Below, piece after piece: positions 42,478 to 53,413 of a DNA stretch of 64,000 nt. Within the stretch, counting starts at the first letter, position 1; every line of letters begins with the position of its first letter. The notes under the pieces are model-generated. The model saw only the letters and a list, made by a program, of their open reading frames with translations, was not told the origin of the DNA and did no database searches. The position numbers and the translations under genes were made by a program. Source of the stretch: Cryptomeria japonica (lineage: Eukaryota > Streptophyta > Pinopsida > Cupressales > Cupressaceae); NCBI RefSeq assembly GCF_030272615.1, contig NC_081410.1:121520640-121584639 (forward strand). The letters are read 5' to 3'.

Positions 42478-43324
42478 TTTTTAAATAATAATTGAATATT
42501 ATTTATAATTTAAAATTTCGCTTTTACTAATTATTGTCTTCTTAAATGTTTTAAAACAATTAAAATTAATTCCTACAAAATATAAATTATAATTAATGAA
42601 TTGTTTTAATTTTTTTTAAATAAACACACAAGTTTGATAGATATTGCACTCAAGTGTTCGATGTCGATTTCAAAAGGAAAAAAATGTTGAGAAACATAGT
42701 GAGTTTTTTTTTAAATTGAGTTATTTTCTAAGCACTTCTAATGCCAACTACCAGTCTTAGTGTTCTTAATTTACTAAAAATGAGTGACAAAGTATGTAAA
42801 TTGCCAATCTCATTATGCTAGATTTAATGCTAATTAAAAATAAATAATACTAATAAACAATCTTTCAATAAATTGGATAAATTTAAAACAAATAAAATAA
42901 TTATAATAAAATAATTGTTAAATATTTTTGACATTTATAATTGTATAAATTACTATCGACTTTATCCATTGCACCTTATCTAGGTGCAAGTGCTAGTGCA
43001 TGATACAATGCTTTTTGAGAGGCCGACATAGGGCATATGAAACAAAGAAAAAAAAGTGAGGAAATTGACCTAAATAACTGAGTTTCCATCACACCTATAC
43101 ACAATAGATTTCAAAAAGCTTAGAACATCTGGTAGTAATGTATTTCACTAGAAGATTTGGAGGATACATATATATTATACATATACTCTAAAATATATTC
43201 TTCGTTTAAGAATAACAAAGAATTGTAGTTATTGTTCACTTACATTATCTTGGAAATTATGAGAATTGTAGCATTTTTGTAGTTGTGATTGTAAATTAAT
43301 GTGAAACATGAGTACATATCTACA
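42478..43324. other. AT-rich non-coding stretch
   Basis: 0.85 kb between LINE-3 and element F. No gene, no LTR, no inverted repeat found. A small GC-richer island (GCACCTTATCTAGGTGCAAG near 42971) includes a short palindrome CACCT..AGGTG. Confidence 0.6.
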
Positions 43325-44654
43325 TGTAAGTTGAACACACGACAAGATTGAGGGGGGGATGAATCAGTCTGGAACTTCAAAATAGATTAATTATAAATAG
43401 CATTAACTTGCTTAACAACAACACAACAATCATCAACATGTGAGCATCAAACATCAACACATGAACACCAAATTTATGTGGAAAACCCAAACAAGGAAAA
43501 ACCATGATGAGAATCTAACTCACAATATATATCAATTGTTTACAATGAATATGGTTTCCTGCCAAAGAGCTCATATCTTTGGACTTACAGACTAAGGTGC
43601 ACAACCTTAGGAAAGATATAAAATAAGGACTTGTATAACTAAAGATCACTTCTTTACGAAAAGATACAAACTACTACCGAAGGACTCACTTTCAATCAAC
43701 AACGAAGGAAATAGCTAAAATAAAATAAGAAGAATTCTCCTAAACATGAAATTGTCCTTGAGAAACTGGATCAAGCAACCAACAACATGGTAAATATCTC
43801 AGATAACTTATTTTGTCACAACACACTGTCTCACTGAATATATCACCTTCAAAGCTCTTCTCAATCTGATTTTTTGCACATTCGTCATCTCAAATATGCT
43901 TGAATATCATTCACATACACCTCACATACAATTAACTTATCCATCACATCACAACTCATCCATCCACACTCCTTAAATATGAGATAAAACACTAAAAACC
44001 TAATCAAGGGTCGACCAAAAATAATTAAGCTATATTAGACAAAGTAAGCCACATATTACATTACATCCTTCCAAGATTAATCCAATAATATACACACACA
44101 AACACATTCTCCAAAGTTTTTACCAAACATAATTTGTATATATAGCAATTAGATGACCACAAAACATCTTCTGATGCAAAATGCTCCATGTGGATCTCCA
44201 CACACAAAGGTGATACCCATAACACTATTTTAATACAACTTCCAACTCATATCCAACCCGAAAGAATATGATCTGGAATTAACATAACTTAATCGGATAT
44301 AGTCACAACATCACTGAATATCCTCAACACAAATCAACAAAGCTCTCTTGTAAAACAAAGAAATCATCTGAGAATACTACACATGCCATGAAACAATGTC
44401 CACTAAACTGCAATGCAATCTACAACATATTTGAAGGGCACCAAAAGCTTCTTAGACCATTTCGATAGACACTCCTTGTCAAAGAACAAAGACAACTATC
44501 CAAAACAAAATACCACAAACAACACCAAAAGTACTAAACTTAATCTGTAACACAAAGCACAACTGCAATAACCAAAAGCATATCCAGAATCAACATCCAT
44601 CCAAATTACCAAGTTTGACATCAATGACAACAATACAACCTCATGCTTCCAACA
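43325..44654 (-). repeat. Element F 3' LTR
   Basis: 1.33 kb, plus-strand TGTAAGTTGAACACACG to CATGCTTCCAACA. Shared motifs GGGGGGGATGAATCAGT at 43351 and TATGTGGAAAACCC..AAGGAAAAACCATG at 43474-43509 place it with the other copia LTRs. The polypurine tract ATCTCCCCCTTTG (plus strand) follows at 44655-44667. Left border set by the TG and by comparison with sister LTRs. Confidence 0.78.
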
Positions 44655-44759
44655 ATCTCCCCCTTTGTCATTGATGGCAACACTTGAACAACTTGAACAA
44701 ATCTCCAACAACTCTCTCTCCCACAATCTCACAACAACTCTCTCCAATGATCTCACAGA
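44655..44759 (-). other. Element F 3' UTR, first piece
   Basis: Polypurine tract and about 90 bases of UTR with repeated CAACAACTCTCTC units, ending CTCACAGA where element E is inserted. The same unit (ACAACAACTCTCTATCC) continues at 51955 after element E. Confidence 0.8.
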
Positions 44760-45982
44760 TGATAATATGATGAAACTATAAAGATCCAGTCAACTACTTA
44801 GAGGGGGGTGAATCAGTAGTTGAAGAGTAAACTGACTTTTCACCAACTTAGAAACAACTAAGAATCAACTCACAAATTTTACCAATTTAGTCACTCTAGC
44901 AAATCTACAGCTGCACTGATAAACCTTACCGGTTGACCTAATACTTCAGTGATATAATGCAATAGATTTGAAACTTAAATATCCTTTGAATAAAACCTTA
45001 AACAACTTTACTAATACCAATAATAACATATTTCAGATCATTTCCAATCATTTAGATATATCTATGCAAATTTACCAATCATTCATATCAACCATATCAA
45101 AAACACATCCACAAAATCATTCACCACTTGACCCAATGATTTTTTCACATGGAAACCCAAATGGGAAAAACGACAGTGGGGATGAATACCCACAAGTATT
45201 TTGAACTCTTCTGAAGTTCGCCCTGTTAGAAGCCAAGCCTTGTTAGAAGCTTATACAAGTATGTTCAGTTAGGAATAGATCCGGTTAAGGACCACTCAGT
45301 TAAGGGATTGACTACAAATACCTTGTTAGTTGTAATGTTTAGAGAACAATAGGTTCTTGACCGATCTAGAAATAGCACTTCCTTGCTGAATCAAATCCTT
45401 TATCACTCCTATCTGCCTTCACATTATTCTATAGACACACCTCCTGGTTCGGCAACAATCACTTTCACACAATCAAATTTGCCAACCAGTCATTCAATCA
45501 ATTCATTGACCTTATAAAAAAATATATTAGGTCGGTAACACAACACAAACCCTAAAAATCTCATAGAGATTACAAACACATTGGCTCAATCTTGACTGTT
45601 AGATTACATGCAATTAACTTTACATTCTTCTAGGCATCTATAACCGCTCCTGGATCATTGCACTTTGAATCCTATAATACATCACGCGTTTGTCACTTCA
45701 TACTATGCATTTGATCATTCCCAAGATAAATGGTTATCTTTACGCGCCAAAACCATTTTGAAACTCATCACGTGCATCATGCTTACGTGGCATCTTCATC
45801 ACCGATAATCATACGGTCATAGATAATCACAATTGATCTCCAAGCTTCATCGGTTAGGGTTCTGCTTCTCAACTGGATAGGGTTACCGATTGATCTTCAC
45901 TGCTTCATTACTAGTTGCTATTGACATCAATGACAACACTTCCTAATATCATCTCCAATGCAATCTTCATGCAATGCCAACA
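44760..45982 (-). repeat. Element E 3' LTR
   Basis: 1223 bp, plus-strand TGATAATATGATGAAAC to CATGCAATGCCAACA. Pairs with 50577-51954 but lacks a segment of about 115 bases (present at 51146-51256 in the partner) and two of three CTTCATTAC..GTTGCT units (51835-51893). Shared motifs GGGGGGTGAATCAGT (44802) and CATGGAAACCCAAATGGGAAAAACGACAGTGGG-like block (45149). Confidence 0.9.
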
Positions 45983-46430
45983 TTCTCCCCCTTTGGCATT
46001 GATGGAAATACAAAGATCAATACCAATTGATTGTCATGATTGAGAGTAAAGCATATACTATCCTTCAAATGATTCAGGTATAGGAATCATGGTTTACATT
46101 TTGTATAGGAATCTCGGTTTACATTTTCAACATAAACTATCCTTCGACTGCATCTTCATATCTTCAGCTGGTAACCGGTCTGCAATATGTCTCCTCTCCT
46201 TTTTGTCTCTCAATCATATACTTTTCTCCCCCTTTGACAGCAATGCCAAAGTGAAGGTAAACCATTTTGTTTCTTATACATGCTTCATCGATCTGGAATT
46301 AGTTGCTCCCCCTGTGGAGTAGCTCCATTGTTCGCCAATCCTTCTTCAAGATTTTCAATAGGCTCTGGGATTGATCTCTCCCATATCTACTTAATTGACT
46401 TCATGTAGGGGTACAACCCCTAACTCACCT
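45983..46430 (-). other. Element E 3' UTR with polypurine tracts
   Basis: Polypurine tract TTCTCCCCCTTTGG (plus strand) at 45983-45996 beside the LTR; additional look-alikes CTCCCCCTTTGACAG near 46225 and GCTCCCCCTGTGG near 46304. No gene. Confidence 0.8.
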
Positions 46431-46954
46431 CTAAGATATTCAAATGTAGCCTTAGGTAGAGGTTTAATAAAAATATATGCTAGTTGTTCTTTAGTGGAAA
46501 CATGCTCTAGTGATACATCTTTGCTTCGAACTTTCTCCCTCAGGAAATGATACTTCAGCTATATATGTTTAGTCCTAGCATGCAACACTGGGTTCTTAGA
46601 AATATTTATAGCACTAGTGTTATCACAGAAAATTCTTACCGGTTCAGATATCTTCAGCTTGAAACCTTCCAATATGTGTTTGATCCAAATTGCTTGGGTA
46701 CAATTCATGTAAGTTGCAACATACTCAACTTCTGTTGTTGATTGAGAGATACAACTTTCTTTCTTGTTGTTCCAAGACACTAATCTACTTCCAAAAAAGA
46801 ATGTTCCTTCGGTTGTATTTTTCCTGTCATCAACATTTTCTGCCCAATCTGCATCGGTATAGACCTTTAAGTCAAAGTTTCTTGCATATGGATACCATAA
46901 TCCATAATCTATTGTGCCTTTAAAGTATTTGAAAATTCTCGTGGTTGCAATCAT
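46431..46954 (-). pseudogene. Element E RNase H
   Basis: KYFKGTIDYGLWYPYARNF, YTDADWAENVDDRKN (Asp), FFFGSRLVSWNNKKESCIS, TTEVEYVATYMNCTQ (Glu kept in VEY), IFCDNTSAINISKNPVLHA (Asp), HARTKHI, then a stop at 46559 (Glu or Gln codon lost) and continuation KYHFLREKVRSKDVSLEHV to the end near 46431. Mostly intact; one or two stops. Confidence 0.88.
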
Positions 46955-46975
46955 GTGTGACTCCTTCGAATTTTT

Positions 46976-47990
46976 CTAAAATCTAGCAACCAATTCTACT
47001 ACATGAGCAATGTCTGGTCTATCGTGGACAGCATAATGTAGCTTACCTATCATGGATCTATATTCCTTTTCATCAACTGGTGCAGAATCATCTTCCTTTG
47101 ACAATTTACAGGCTGTAACCATTGGTGTTCCAACTAGTTTACAATCTCCCATTCCAAAAAAATTCAACACTTTCTTCAGATACTTGGATTGTGTGATAAA
47201 AAAATCCTTCCTTCATCTATTGGATTTGCAAACCTATGAAATTTTTTATCTCACCTACCAGTGACATCTCAAATTCACTCTTCATTTCATTAGCAAAATC
47301 ATGACACATATCATCATTACCTCCAAAAATGATATCATCAACAAAGACCTCACTTACCAGTATTTTATCTCCTTCTGTCTTGAAATATGTGTTACTGTCT
47401 TCACTGGTTCTTTGAAAACCTATCTTTACTAAGTGAGAGTACTATCTTTCATACCATTCTCTTCGTGCTTGTTTCAATCCATATAGTGCCTTATGTAGCT
47501 TGCATGACATATCCTTTTCTCCAGTTAATGCATAACCATCTGGTTGTTCTATGTAGAATTCTTCTTCCAATATTCCATTTAGGAATGTTGATTTTACATC
47601 CATCTGATATACCTTTAATCCTTTGTATGCTACAAAGACAATTAGAGTCCTTACTCCTTCCAATCTTGCTACAGGTGCAAATGTCTCACCATAATCTTCA
47701 CCTTCCTCTTGTGCATATCCTTTGCATACCAGTCTGGCTTTATTCCTTACCACTGCTCCATCTTCATTCAATTTGTTTCTAAATACCCACTTTGTGCCTA
47801 TTACATTCTTGTTTTCTTGTCTGGGTACCAATGACCATGTATTATTCTTCTCTATTTGATCAAGTTCTTCTTCCATTGCCTTGATCCATTCTTCATTTGC
47901 AAAGGCTTATTTTGTTGTTCTAGGATCAATGGTGGAGATCATACAAGAGTTTTCACTTAGCCTTCTTCTAGTTAACACACCTACATTCTT
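46976..47990 (-). pseudogene. Element E reverse transcriptase
   Basis: Open 47876-47442: [89 protein letters not shown]. After a frame break, EVFVDDIIFGGNDD is readable near 47335-47350 (active site intact), then SEFEMSL and, at 47170-46976, FFGMGDCKLVGTPMV and YRSMIGKLHYAVHDRPDIAHV. Frameshifts at about 47440 and 47200. Confidence 0.88.
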
Positions 47991-48104
47991 GTCTCCAATA
48001 ATCTGATCGGGGTTGTGATTAAGTCTGACATACCTTGGAATAACTTGATCTTGGTTTTTAGGTTCTTCTTCTTCTTCACTTTCTTCATGTTCTGTTGGAC
48101 CTTC

Positions 48105-49118
48105 CTATTCCGATTGAACTGGGGCTTCTATTTTCAGTTCTCCAACTTCTGTCTTTACTAGTTCCGGTTCCAAAAACAGTGTGTTTGGTTCTTCTTCTTC
48201 CTTTTCCTTGCTGGTTTCTTCAGATTTTTCAGGAAATTCATCTACTCGGACATTGATACTTTCAATTATCTTCTCAGTCCAGTTGTCGTAGCACTTGTAA
48301 GCTTTGCTCTTGGTGGAGTAACCAAGAAATATGCCTTCATCACTTTTGGCATCAAACTTTCCAATATAATCACTTCTTTTAATAAAACATCTTCTACCAA
48401 AACTTTTGAAGTAACTAACATTTGGTGATCTACCATACCAGTATTCATAGGGTGTTTTTTCTTTACCTCTTTTGATGAATATCCGATTCATTGTATAAAC
48501 AGTTGTGTAGATAGATTCTCTCCAAAATGTCTTAGCTACACCTCCTTGAATTAACATAGTCCTAGCAGCTTCAACCACTGACCGGTTGTTCCTTTCTGCA
48601 ATATCATTATGTTGTGGTGTCCTTGGTGCAGATAGTTGCCTCTTGATCCCATTGTTTTCACAGTATCTAGTGAATACCCCTGAAGAAAAATCACCACCAT
48701 GATCAGTTCTTAAACATTTCAGCTTCCTTCCACTTTCATTTTCAACCAACGCTTTGAATGCCTTAAATTTGTTGAATGTTTATGTCTTGTCTTTCAAGGA
48801 TGTGACCCACATCATTCTTGAGCAGTCATCAGTAAATATCATTAAATACTGATCGCCTTGAATACTCCTAGTCCTCATCGATCCACATACGTCAGTGTGA
48901 ACCAAATCTAGCAATTGTTCAGCTAAGAAAGATTTTCTCTTGAAGGTTGAGATTTTCATTTTCCCTAATTGACATTCCTTGCACAAAGCATTCACCGATT
49001 TGTCCAACTGTGGAAATCCTCTTACTGATTTTGACTTGTTGACTCTTATAATGTTATCAAAATTCACATGAGAAAACCTTTGATGCCAAAGCCAACTATC
49101 TTCTACTTTTCCAATCAA
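48105..49118 (-). pseudogene. Element E integrase
   Basis: 49118-48780: finger SWLWHQRFSHVNFD...CKECQLGK, then HTDVCGSMRTRSIQG (Asp) and FTDDCSRMMWVTSLKD; stop at 48780; 48749-48105: LRTDHGGDFSSGVF (Asp), LSAPRTPQHNDIAERNN (catalytic Glu), FWRESIYTTVYTMNRIF, YFKSFGRRCFIKRSDYIG and a Glu-rich tail to VQSE. All three catalytic acids are present, only one stop separates the halves. Confidence 0.9.
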
Positions 49119-49180
49119 ACAACTATTGACTTTAGAGTTTAAGTGAAATAGGTTACCTTTGGTTTGTTTGCCAGTTGCAA

Positions 49181-49640
49181 TCAGTTCACCTTGCTTCCAA
49201 ATATCTTGAATAATCCATTCTTGAATTCTAACGGATAACCTTTGTCATTGAGTTGAGCAACACTCAAAAGATTGTGTTTCAGACCATCAACCCTATAGAC
49301 ATCATCTGCACTACTTTTACCATTCAAGGAAATGGATCCTTTGCCTTTTACCATGCAAGGAGAGTTGTTCCAAAATCTGACAACACCTCCATCAAATTCG
49401 TTCAATGTTAGGAACTTGCTCAGGTCACCAGTCATGTGGTGTGAACAACCACTGTCAATAATCCAGTCATCTGAATTATCCAAGTGAGAGACCAATGCCT
49501 TCTGATCTAATATGTCTTCTTTGATAGCAACAAAGACAATGTCCTCATTTGTATCTTCCTTGGATTCTTTATATGTAATACCTTCATCCACTGCAATGAA
49601 ACAATTTATTTTTCCTTTTCCTTTAAACTTCCTATATTTC
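49181..49640 (-). pseudogene. Element E protease and gag-pre-integrase
   Basis: Open 49591-49181: KEDILDQKALVSHLDNSDDW then WIIDSGCSHHMTGDLSKF (protease Asp-Ser-Gly intact), FDGGVVRFWNNSPCMVKGKG, ISLNGKSSADDVYRVDGLKH, LLSVAQLNDKGYPLEF. A frame change near 49185 separates it from integrase and a stop at about 49640 from gag. Confidence 0.9.
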
Positions 49641-49642
49641 TC

Positions 49643-50506
49643 TTATTTTTGCTTCTTATCTTCATTAGGATAGTTAGCAGCAATATGTCCTATCCAGTTA
49701 CATGTAAAACATTTCAATGGTAATTTACCTCTATACTTATCGGTACCTATGGGTAACCACTTGGCCAAAAATGTTTCAAGTTCCATCAGGCTATCATCAT
49801 CATCTACCTCTCTGCTAGATCTAGATTCATGACTATAACTTACTTCTCTTCTTTTCCTTACTGGTGGGGTTGAGACTAAGGCTTTAAATGCATATTCTAA
49901 CCTCTGAACATGTCCATCAAAACCATTTAATTCAAGTGCAGTCAATTTACCAATGATAGAGTCAAGAGTTACCTTTGTCTTGTCAATAGATATGAGTTCT
50001 TGAATGGATGCAACTCTGATAGCGTAGACCGATAGAAGGGTTCTTAATACCTTGCTAACCATAGTGGCAACCTCCACTGTACCTCCAACACTTTTGATTT
50101 CTCCAACTATCTCCTTGATTCTCTGACCATAGTATTGAATGTTTTCACCTTCATCCATTCTCATATCATCAAATTTACCTCTGAGACTCTCTTCCTTGGC
50201 TATCTTTACATGCTCATCACCGCCATAGATTTCTTCCAGTTTCTTCCAAACTTCATATGCAGTCTCCAATCCATGAACATCAATATATCCTGAATCTGAC
50301 AAGGTATTGATGATGGCTTCCAATGCTTGGTTGTTCTCTTGTTGCTCCTTCTTCTGATCATCTATCAGAATTCCACTAGGCAAGTTATACTTAGTGACAA
50401 CTTGATCCCAGTATTGACTTCCCAAGCTCTTGATGTAAATATTCATCCTATCACTCCAGATTCTGTAGTTATCTCTATTGAACTTCGGACCCTCTCTCTT
50501 CATCAT
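49643..50506 (-). CDS. Element E gag, full frame
   Basis: 287-codon open frame starting at the ATG at 50506 (MMKREGPKFNRDN), 57 bases inside the primer site. UBN2-type capsid region (KKLEEIYGGDEHVKIAKEE, KFDDMRMDEGENIQYY, ATMVSKVLRTLLSVYAIRV, LDSIIGKLTALELNGFDG), a Ser/Arg/Asp-rich linker, and the zinc knuckle CFTCNWIGHIAANYPN, where the fourth ligand Cys is Tyr. The only gag in the window still open end to end, though the broken knuckle and the downstream stops argue against activity. Confidence 0.9.
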   Translation of the reverse strand: MMKREGPKFNRDNYRIWSDRMNIYIKSLGSQYWDQVVTKYNLPSGILIDDQKKEQQENNQALEAIINTLSDSGYIDVHGLETAYEVWKKLEEIYGGDEHVKIAKEESLRGKFDDMRMDEGENIQYYGQRIKEIVGEIKSVGGTVEVATMVSKVLRTLLSVYAIRVASIQELISIDKTKVTLDSIIGKLTALELNGFDGHVQRLEYAFKALVSTPPVRKRREVSYSHESRSSREVDDDDSLMELETFLAKWLPIGTDKYRGKLPLKCFTCNWIGHIAANYPNEDKKQK

Positions 50507-50562
50507 TTTCTCCTGGATCTTTTCCTCAAGCTATTAGGATTATACTCAAGAGGACCCAGAAT

Positions 50563-50574
50563 GCTCTGATACCA
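50563..50574 (-). other. Element E primer binding site
   Basis: Minus-strand TGGTATCAGAGC, two bases from the LTR start at 50577; perfect match to the copia consensus. Confidence 0.9.
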
Positions 50575-50576
50575 AT

Positions 50577-51954
50577 TGATAATATGATGAAACTATAAAG
50601 ATCTGGTCAACTACTTAGAGAGGGGGTGAATCAGTACTTGAGGAGTAAACTAACTTTTCGCCAACTTAGAATCAACTAAGAATAAACTCACAAAGTTTAC
50701 CGGTTTAGTCACTCTAACAAATATGCAACTGTGCTAACAAACCTTATCGGCTGACTTAATACATCAGTGATATAATGCAATAGATCTGAAACTTAAATAT
50801 CATTTGACCAAAACCTTAAACAACTTCACTAATACCAATAATAACATATTTCAGATCATTTCCAGCCATTTATATATATCTATGAAGATTTACCAATCAT
50901 TCATATCAACCATACCAAAAACACATCCACAAAATCATTCACCACTTGACACAATGATTTTTTCACTTGGAAACCTAAATGGGGAAAACCACGGTGGGGA
51001 TGAATACCCACAATTATTTTGAACTCTTCTGAAGTTCGCCTTGTTAGGAGCCAAGCCTTGTTAGAAGCTTATAAAAGTATGTTCTGTTAGGAACAGATCT
51101 GATTAAGGACCACTAGGTTATGGGATTGACTACAAATACCTTGTTAAAGGTAACCTCGGTGGAGGATTTCAAATCCAAGCTAATGGATCACCTGGTTAGA
51201 GGATTTCAACAACAATCATGTTAGAGCTTACCCTGTTAGGGAATTTCAAACTGTTGTAATAGTTAGAGAACAACATATTCTTGACCAATCTAGAAATATC
51301 ACTTCCTTGTTGAATCAAATCCTTTACCGCTCTTATCTACCTTCACATCATTCTACAGACACACCTCTTGGTTTGGAAACAATCACTTTCACACTTAATC
51401 AAATTTTCCAACCACTCATTCAATCAATTCATTGACCTTATAAATAAAAACATTAGGTCGGTAACACAACACAAACCCTAAAAATCTCATAGAGATTACA
51501 AACACGTCGACTTAATCTTGACCGTTAGATTACATGCAATCAAATTTACATTCTTCTAGACATCTATAACTGCTCTTGAATCATCGCACTATAAATCTTG
51601 CAACACATCACATGTTTGTCACTTCATACTATGCATTTAATCATTCCCAAGATAAACGGTTATCTTTACGCGCCAGAACCATTTTGAAACTCATCATGTG
51701 CATCATGCTTACGTGGCATCTTCATCACTGATCATCATTCGGTCATAGATCATCACAACCAATCTCCAAGCTTCATCGATTAAAGTTCTGCTTCTCAACT
51801 AGATAGGGTTATCGGTTCATCTTCACTGCTTCATTACCGGTTGCTTTACTACTTCATTACAAGTTGCTTTATTGCTTCATTACCAGTTGCTATTGATATC
51901 AATGACAACACTTCCTAATATATTCTCCAATGTAATCTTCATGCAATACCAGCA
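50577..51954 (-). repeat. Element E 5' LTR
   Basis: 1378 bp, plus-strand TGATAATATGATGAAAC to CAATACCAGCA. Longer than its partner because of an extra repeat-rich segment at 51146-51256 (GAGGATTTCAA..CCTGGTTAGAGGATTTCAA) and a triplicated CTTCATTAC.AGTTGCTTTA unit at 51835-51893. Confidence 0.9.
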
Positions 51955-52099
51955 ACAACAACTCTCTATCCCTTTGATAGCAAAGACAAAGGGATCTGCA
52001 TACCATACTAACCAACACACACCACTGCTCCCCCTAAGAGAAATAACAACATCAATCCAGGAGATAAAGGATAAGCGTTGAATGTTCCCCTAGAGAGAT
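51955..52099 (-). other. Element F 3' UTR, second piece
   Basis: Continues the CAACAACTCTCT sequence cut at 44759; includes CTGCTCCCCCTAAG near 52026, another polypurine-like run on the element strand. No gene. Confidence 0.75.
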
Positions 52100-52640
52100 G
52101 CACCACTAAAATGCATCTAGTTAGAAAAAGAAGGGGTAGTAACCCCTAGCATCTCCCTAAGATACTCAAAAGTATCCTTCACCAACACCTCAGTAAAAAT
52201 GTCTGATGCTAGTTCTTTTATAAAAATGTATTCCAATCTGACTTCTTTATCTACAACCTTCTCTCTTAAGAAATAATAACGGATTGAGATATGTTTTGTT
52301 CTTAAATGCATAACCGGATACTTTGAAATGTTTATAGCACTAGTATTATCACACATGATAGAAATAGCTTCATCATATATCACTATGATATCCTTAGGAG
52401 TATGTTTCATCCATATAACTTGAGTACAAAAAGATGTTGCAATGTATTATGCTTCTATAGTAGATAATGACACTGATTCTTTGTTCTTACTTATCCATAA
52501 AAGCAATCTATCTCCCAAAAAGAATGCACCGCCACTAGGACTTTTCTTATCATCAATGCTTTCGTCCCAAACAACATCTGTATATGCTTTCAATATGAAA
52601 TCTCCATCCTTCTTATACCATAGACCAAAATCCTAATTCC
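52100..52640 (-). pseudogene. Element F RNase H
   Basis: YTDVVWDESIDDKKS (first Asp; WAG altered), GGAFFLGDRLLLWISKNKE, SLSTIEA then a stop near 52448, IMCDNTSAINISKYPVMHL (Asp), TKHISIRYYFLREKVVDKE, ASDIFTEVLVKDTFEYLRE. The last segment is open at 52410-52117. Closest to the RNase H of A and C. Confidence 0.87.
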
Positions 52641-53413
52641 CTTTCAGATACCTAAAAATCCTCTTCACTATTGGATCATGAGTCTTCTTTGAACTAGCCT
52701 AAAATCTCGCAACTAAACATACAACCTGCATAATATCTAGTCTAGAGGCAATAAGAAGTAATAGTCCTCCAATCATAGATATGTACTTCTTTTGATCAAC
52801 ATTCAGAGATTTATTATCTTTGCCTTGTTTGCAACCAACAAGTAAAGGAGTAGTAACAGGTTTACAATTCTCCATATCAAACTTCTTTAACATTTCTTTT
52901 ACATATCTAGCTTGAGAAATAAAGATTCAATCATTCAGTTTGATAACTTGTAGACCAAGAAAGAATGGAATTTCTCTAAACATAGACATCTCAAATTCCT
53001 TTTGCATCTCTTCTACAAATTCTTTACACAAACCATCACATCCTACAAAGATAATATCATCAACATAAACAACAATCAACAGCTTAATGCCTTCTACCTT
53101 AAAATAAATTTTGTTGTTTGCAATACTTTTCCTGAAGCTTTGTTATAACAAATATATGTCCAATCTCACATACCATGCTCTAGGTGTTTGTTTGAGTCCA
53201 TACAATGTCTTCTCTAACCTAAAAACCACATCTAAATCCTCTAACAATCTAAATCCATTTGGTTTCTTAATGTACACTTCTTCAATTTCTCCTTTCAAAA
53301 AAATTGACTTAACATACCTTGAATTCTTGTAGGCTAAAAAAGAAAGAAACATTCCAATAGCTTCCATCCTAGCTACTAGAGAAAAAGTTTCCTTAAAGTC
53401 AATACCTTCTACC
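52641..53413 (-). pseudogene. Element F reverse transcriptase, cut by element G
   Basis: 53367-53143: MFLSFLAYKNSRYVKSIF, GEIEEVYIKKPNGF, KTLYGLKQTPRAWYVRLDIYL; then YVDDIIFVG near 53055-53070 (active site intact), EFVEEMQKEFEMS and, at 52893-52699, KKFDMENCKPVTTPLLVG and YISMIGGLLLLIASRLDI. At 53413 the coding sequence (EGIDFKETFS) runs straight into the TG of element G. Confidence 0.86.

Larger units (their letters stand above)
44760..51954 (-). mobile_element. Ty1/copia element E, complete, nested in F
   Basis: 7.2 kb with LTRs at 44760-45982 and 50577-51954, a perfect primer site and all domains, better preserved than its relatives. Gag is open over 287 codons, protease DSG, integrase DDE and RT FVDD are all present; a few stops and frameshifts remain. 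Same family as element B by gag start and pol wording. Flanks ACAGA (44755) and ACAAC (51955) would be a decayed 5-bp target duplication. Probably one of the younger insertions here. Confidence 0.92.
43325..53413 (-). mobile_element. Ty1/copia element F, split by E and cut by G
   Basis: Minus-strand copia with its 3' LTR (43325-44654) and 3' UTR start (44655-44759), then element E, then the rest of its 3' UTR, RNase H (52100-52620) and RT (52640-53413). At 53413 the RT (around VEGIDFKETFS) is cut by the Ty3 element G, so integrase, gag and the 5' LTR should lie to the right of G outside the window. Confidence 0.83.

Noticed and set aside
43474-43509. Conserved GTGGAAACC..GGGAAAAACC block considered as a small RNA gene
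   Set aside because: It occurs at the same relative place in all copia LTRs here, so it is an LTR motif rather than an independent gene.
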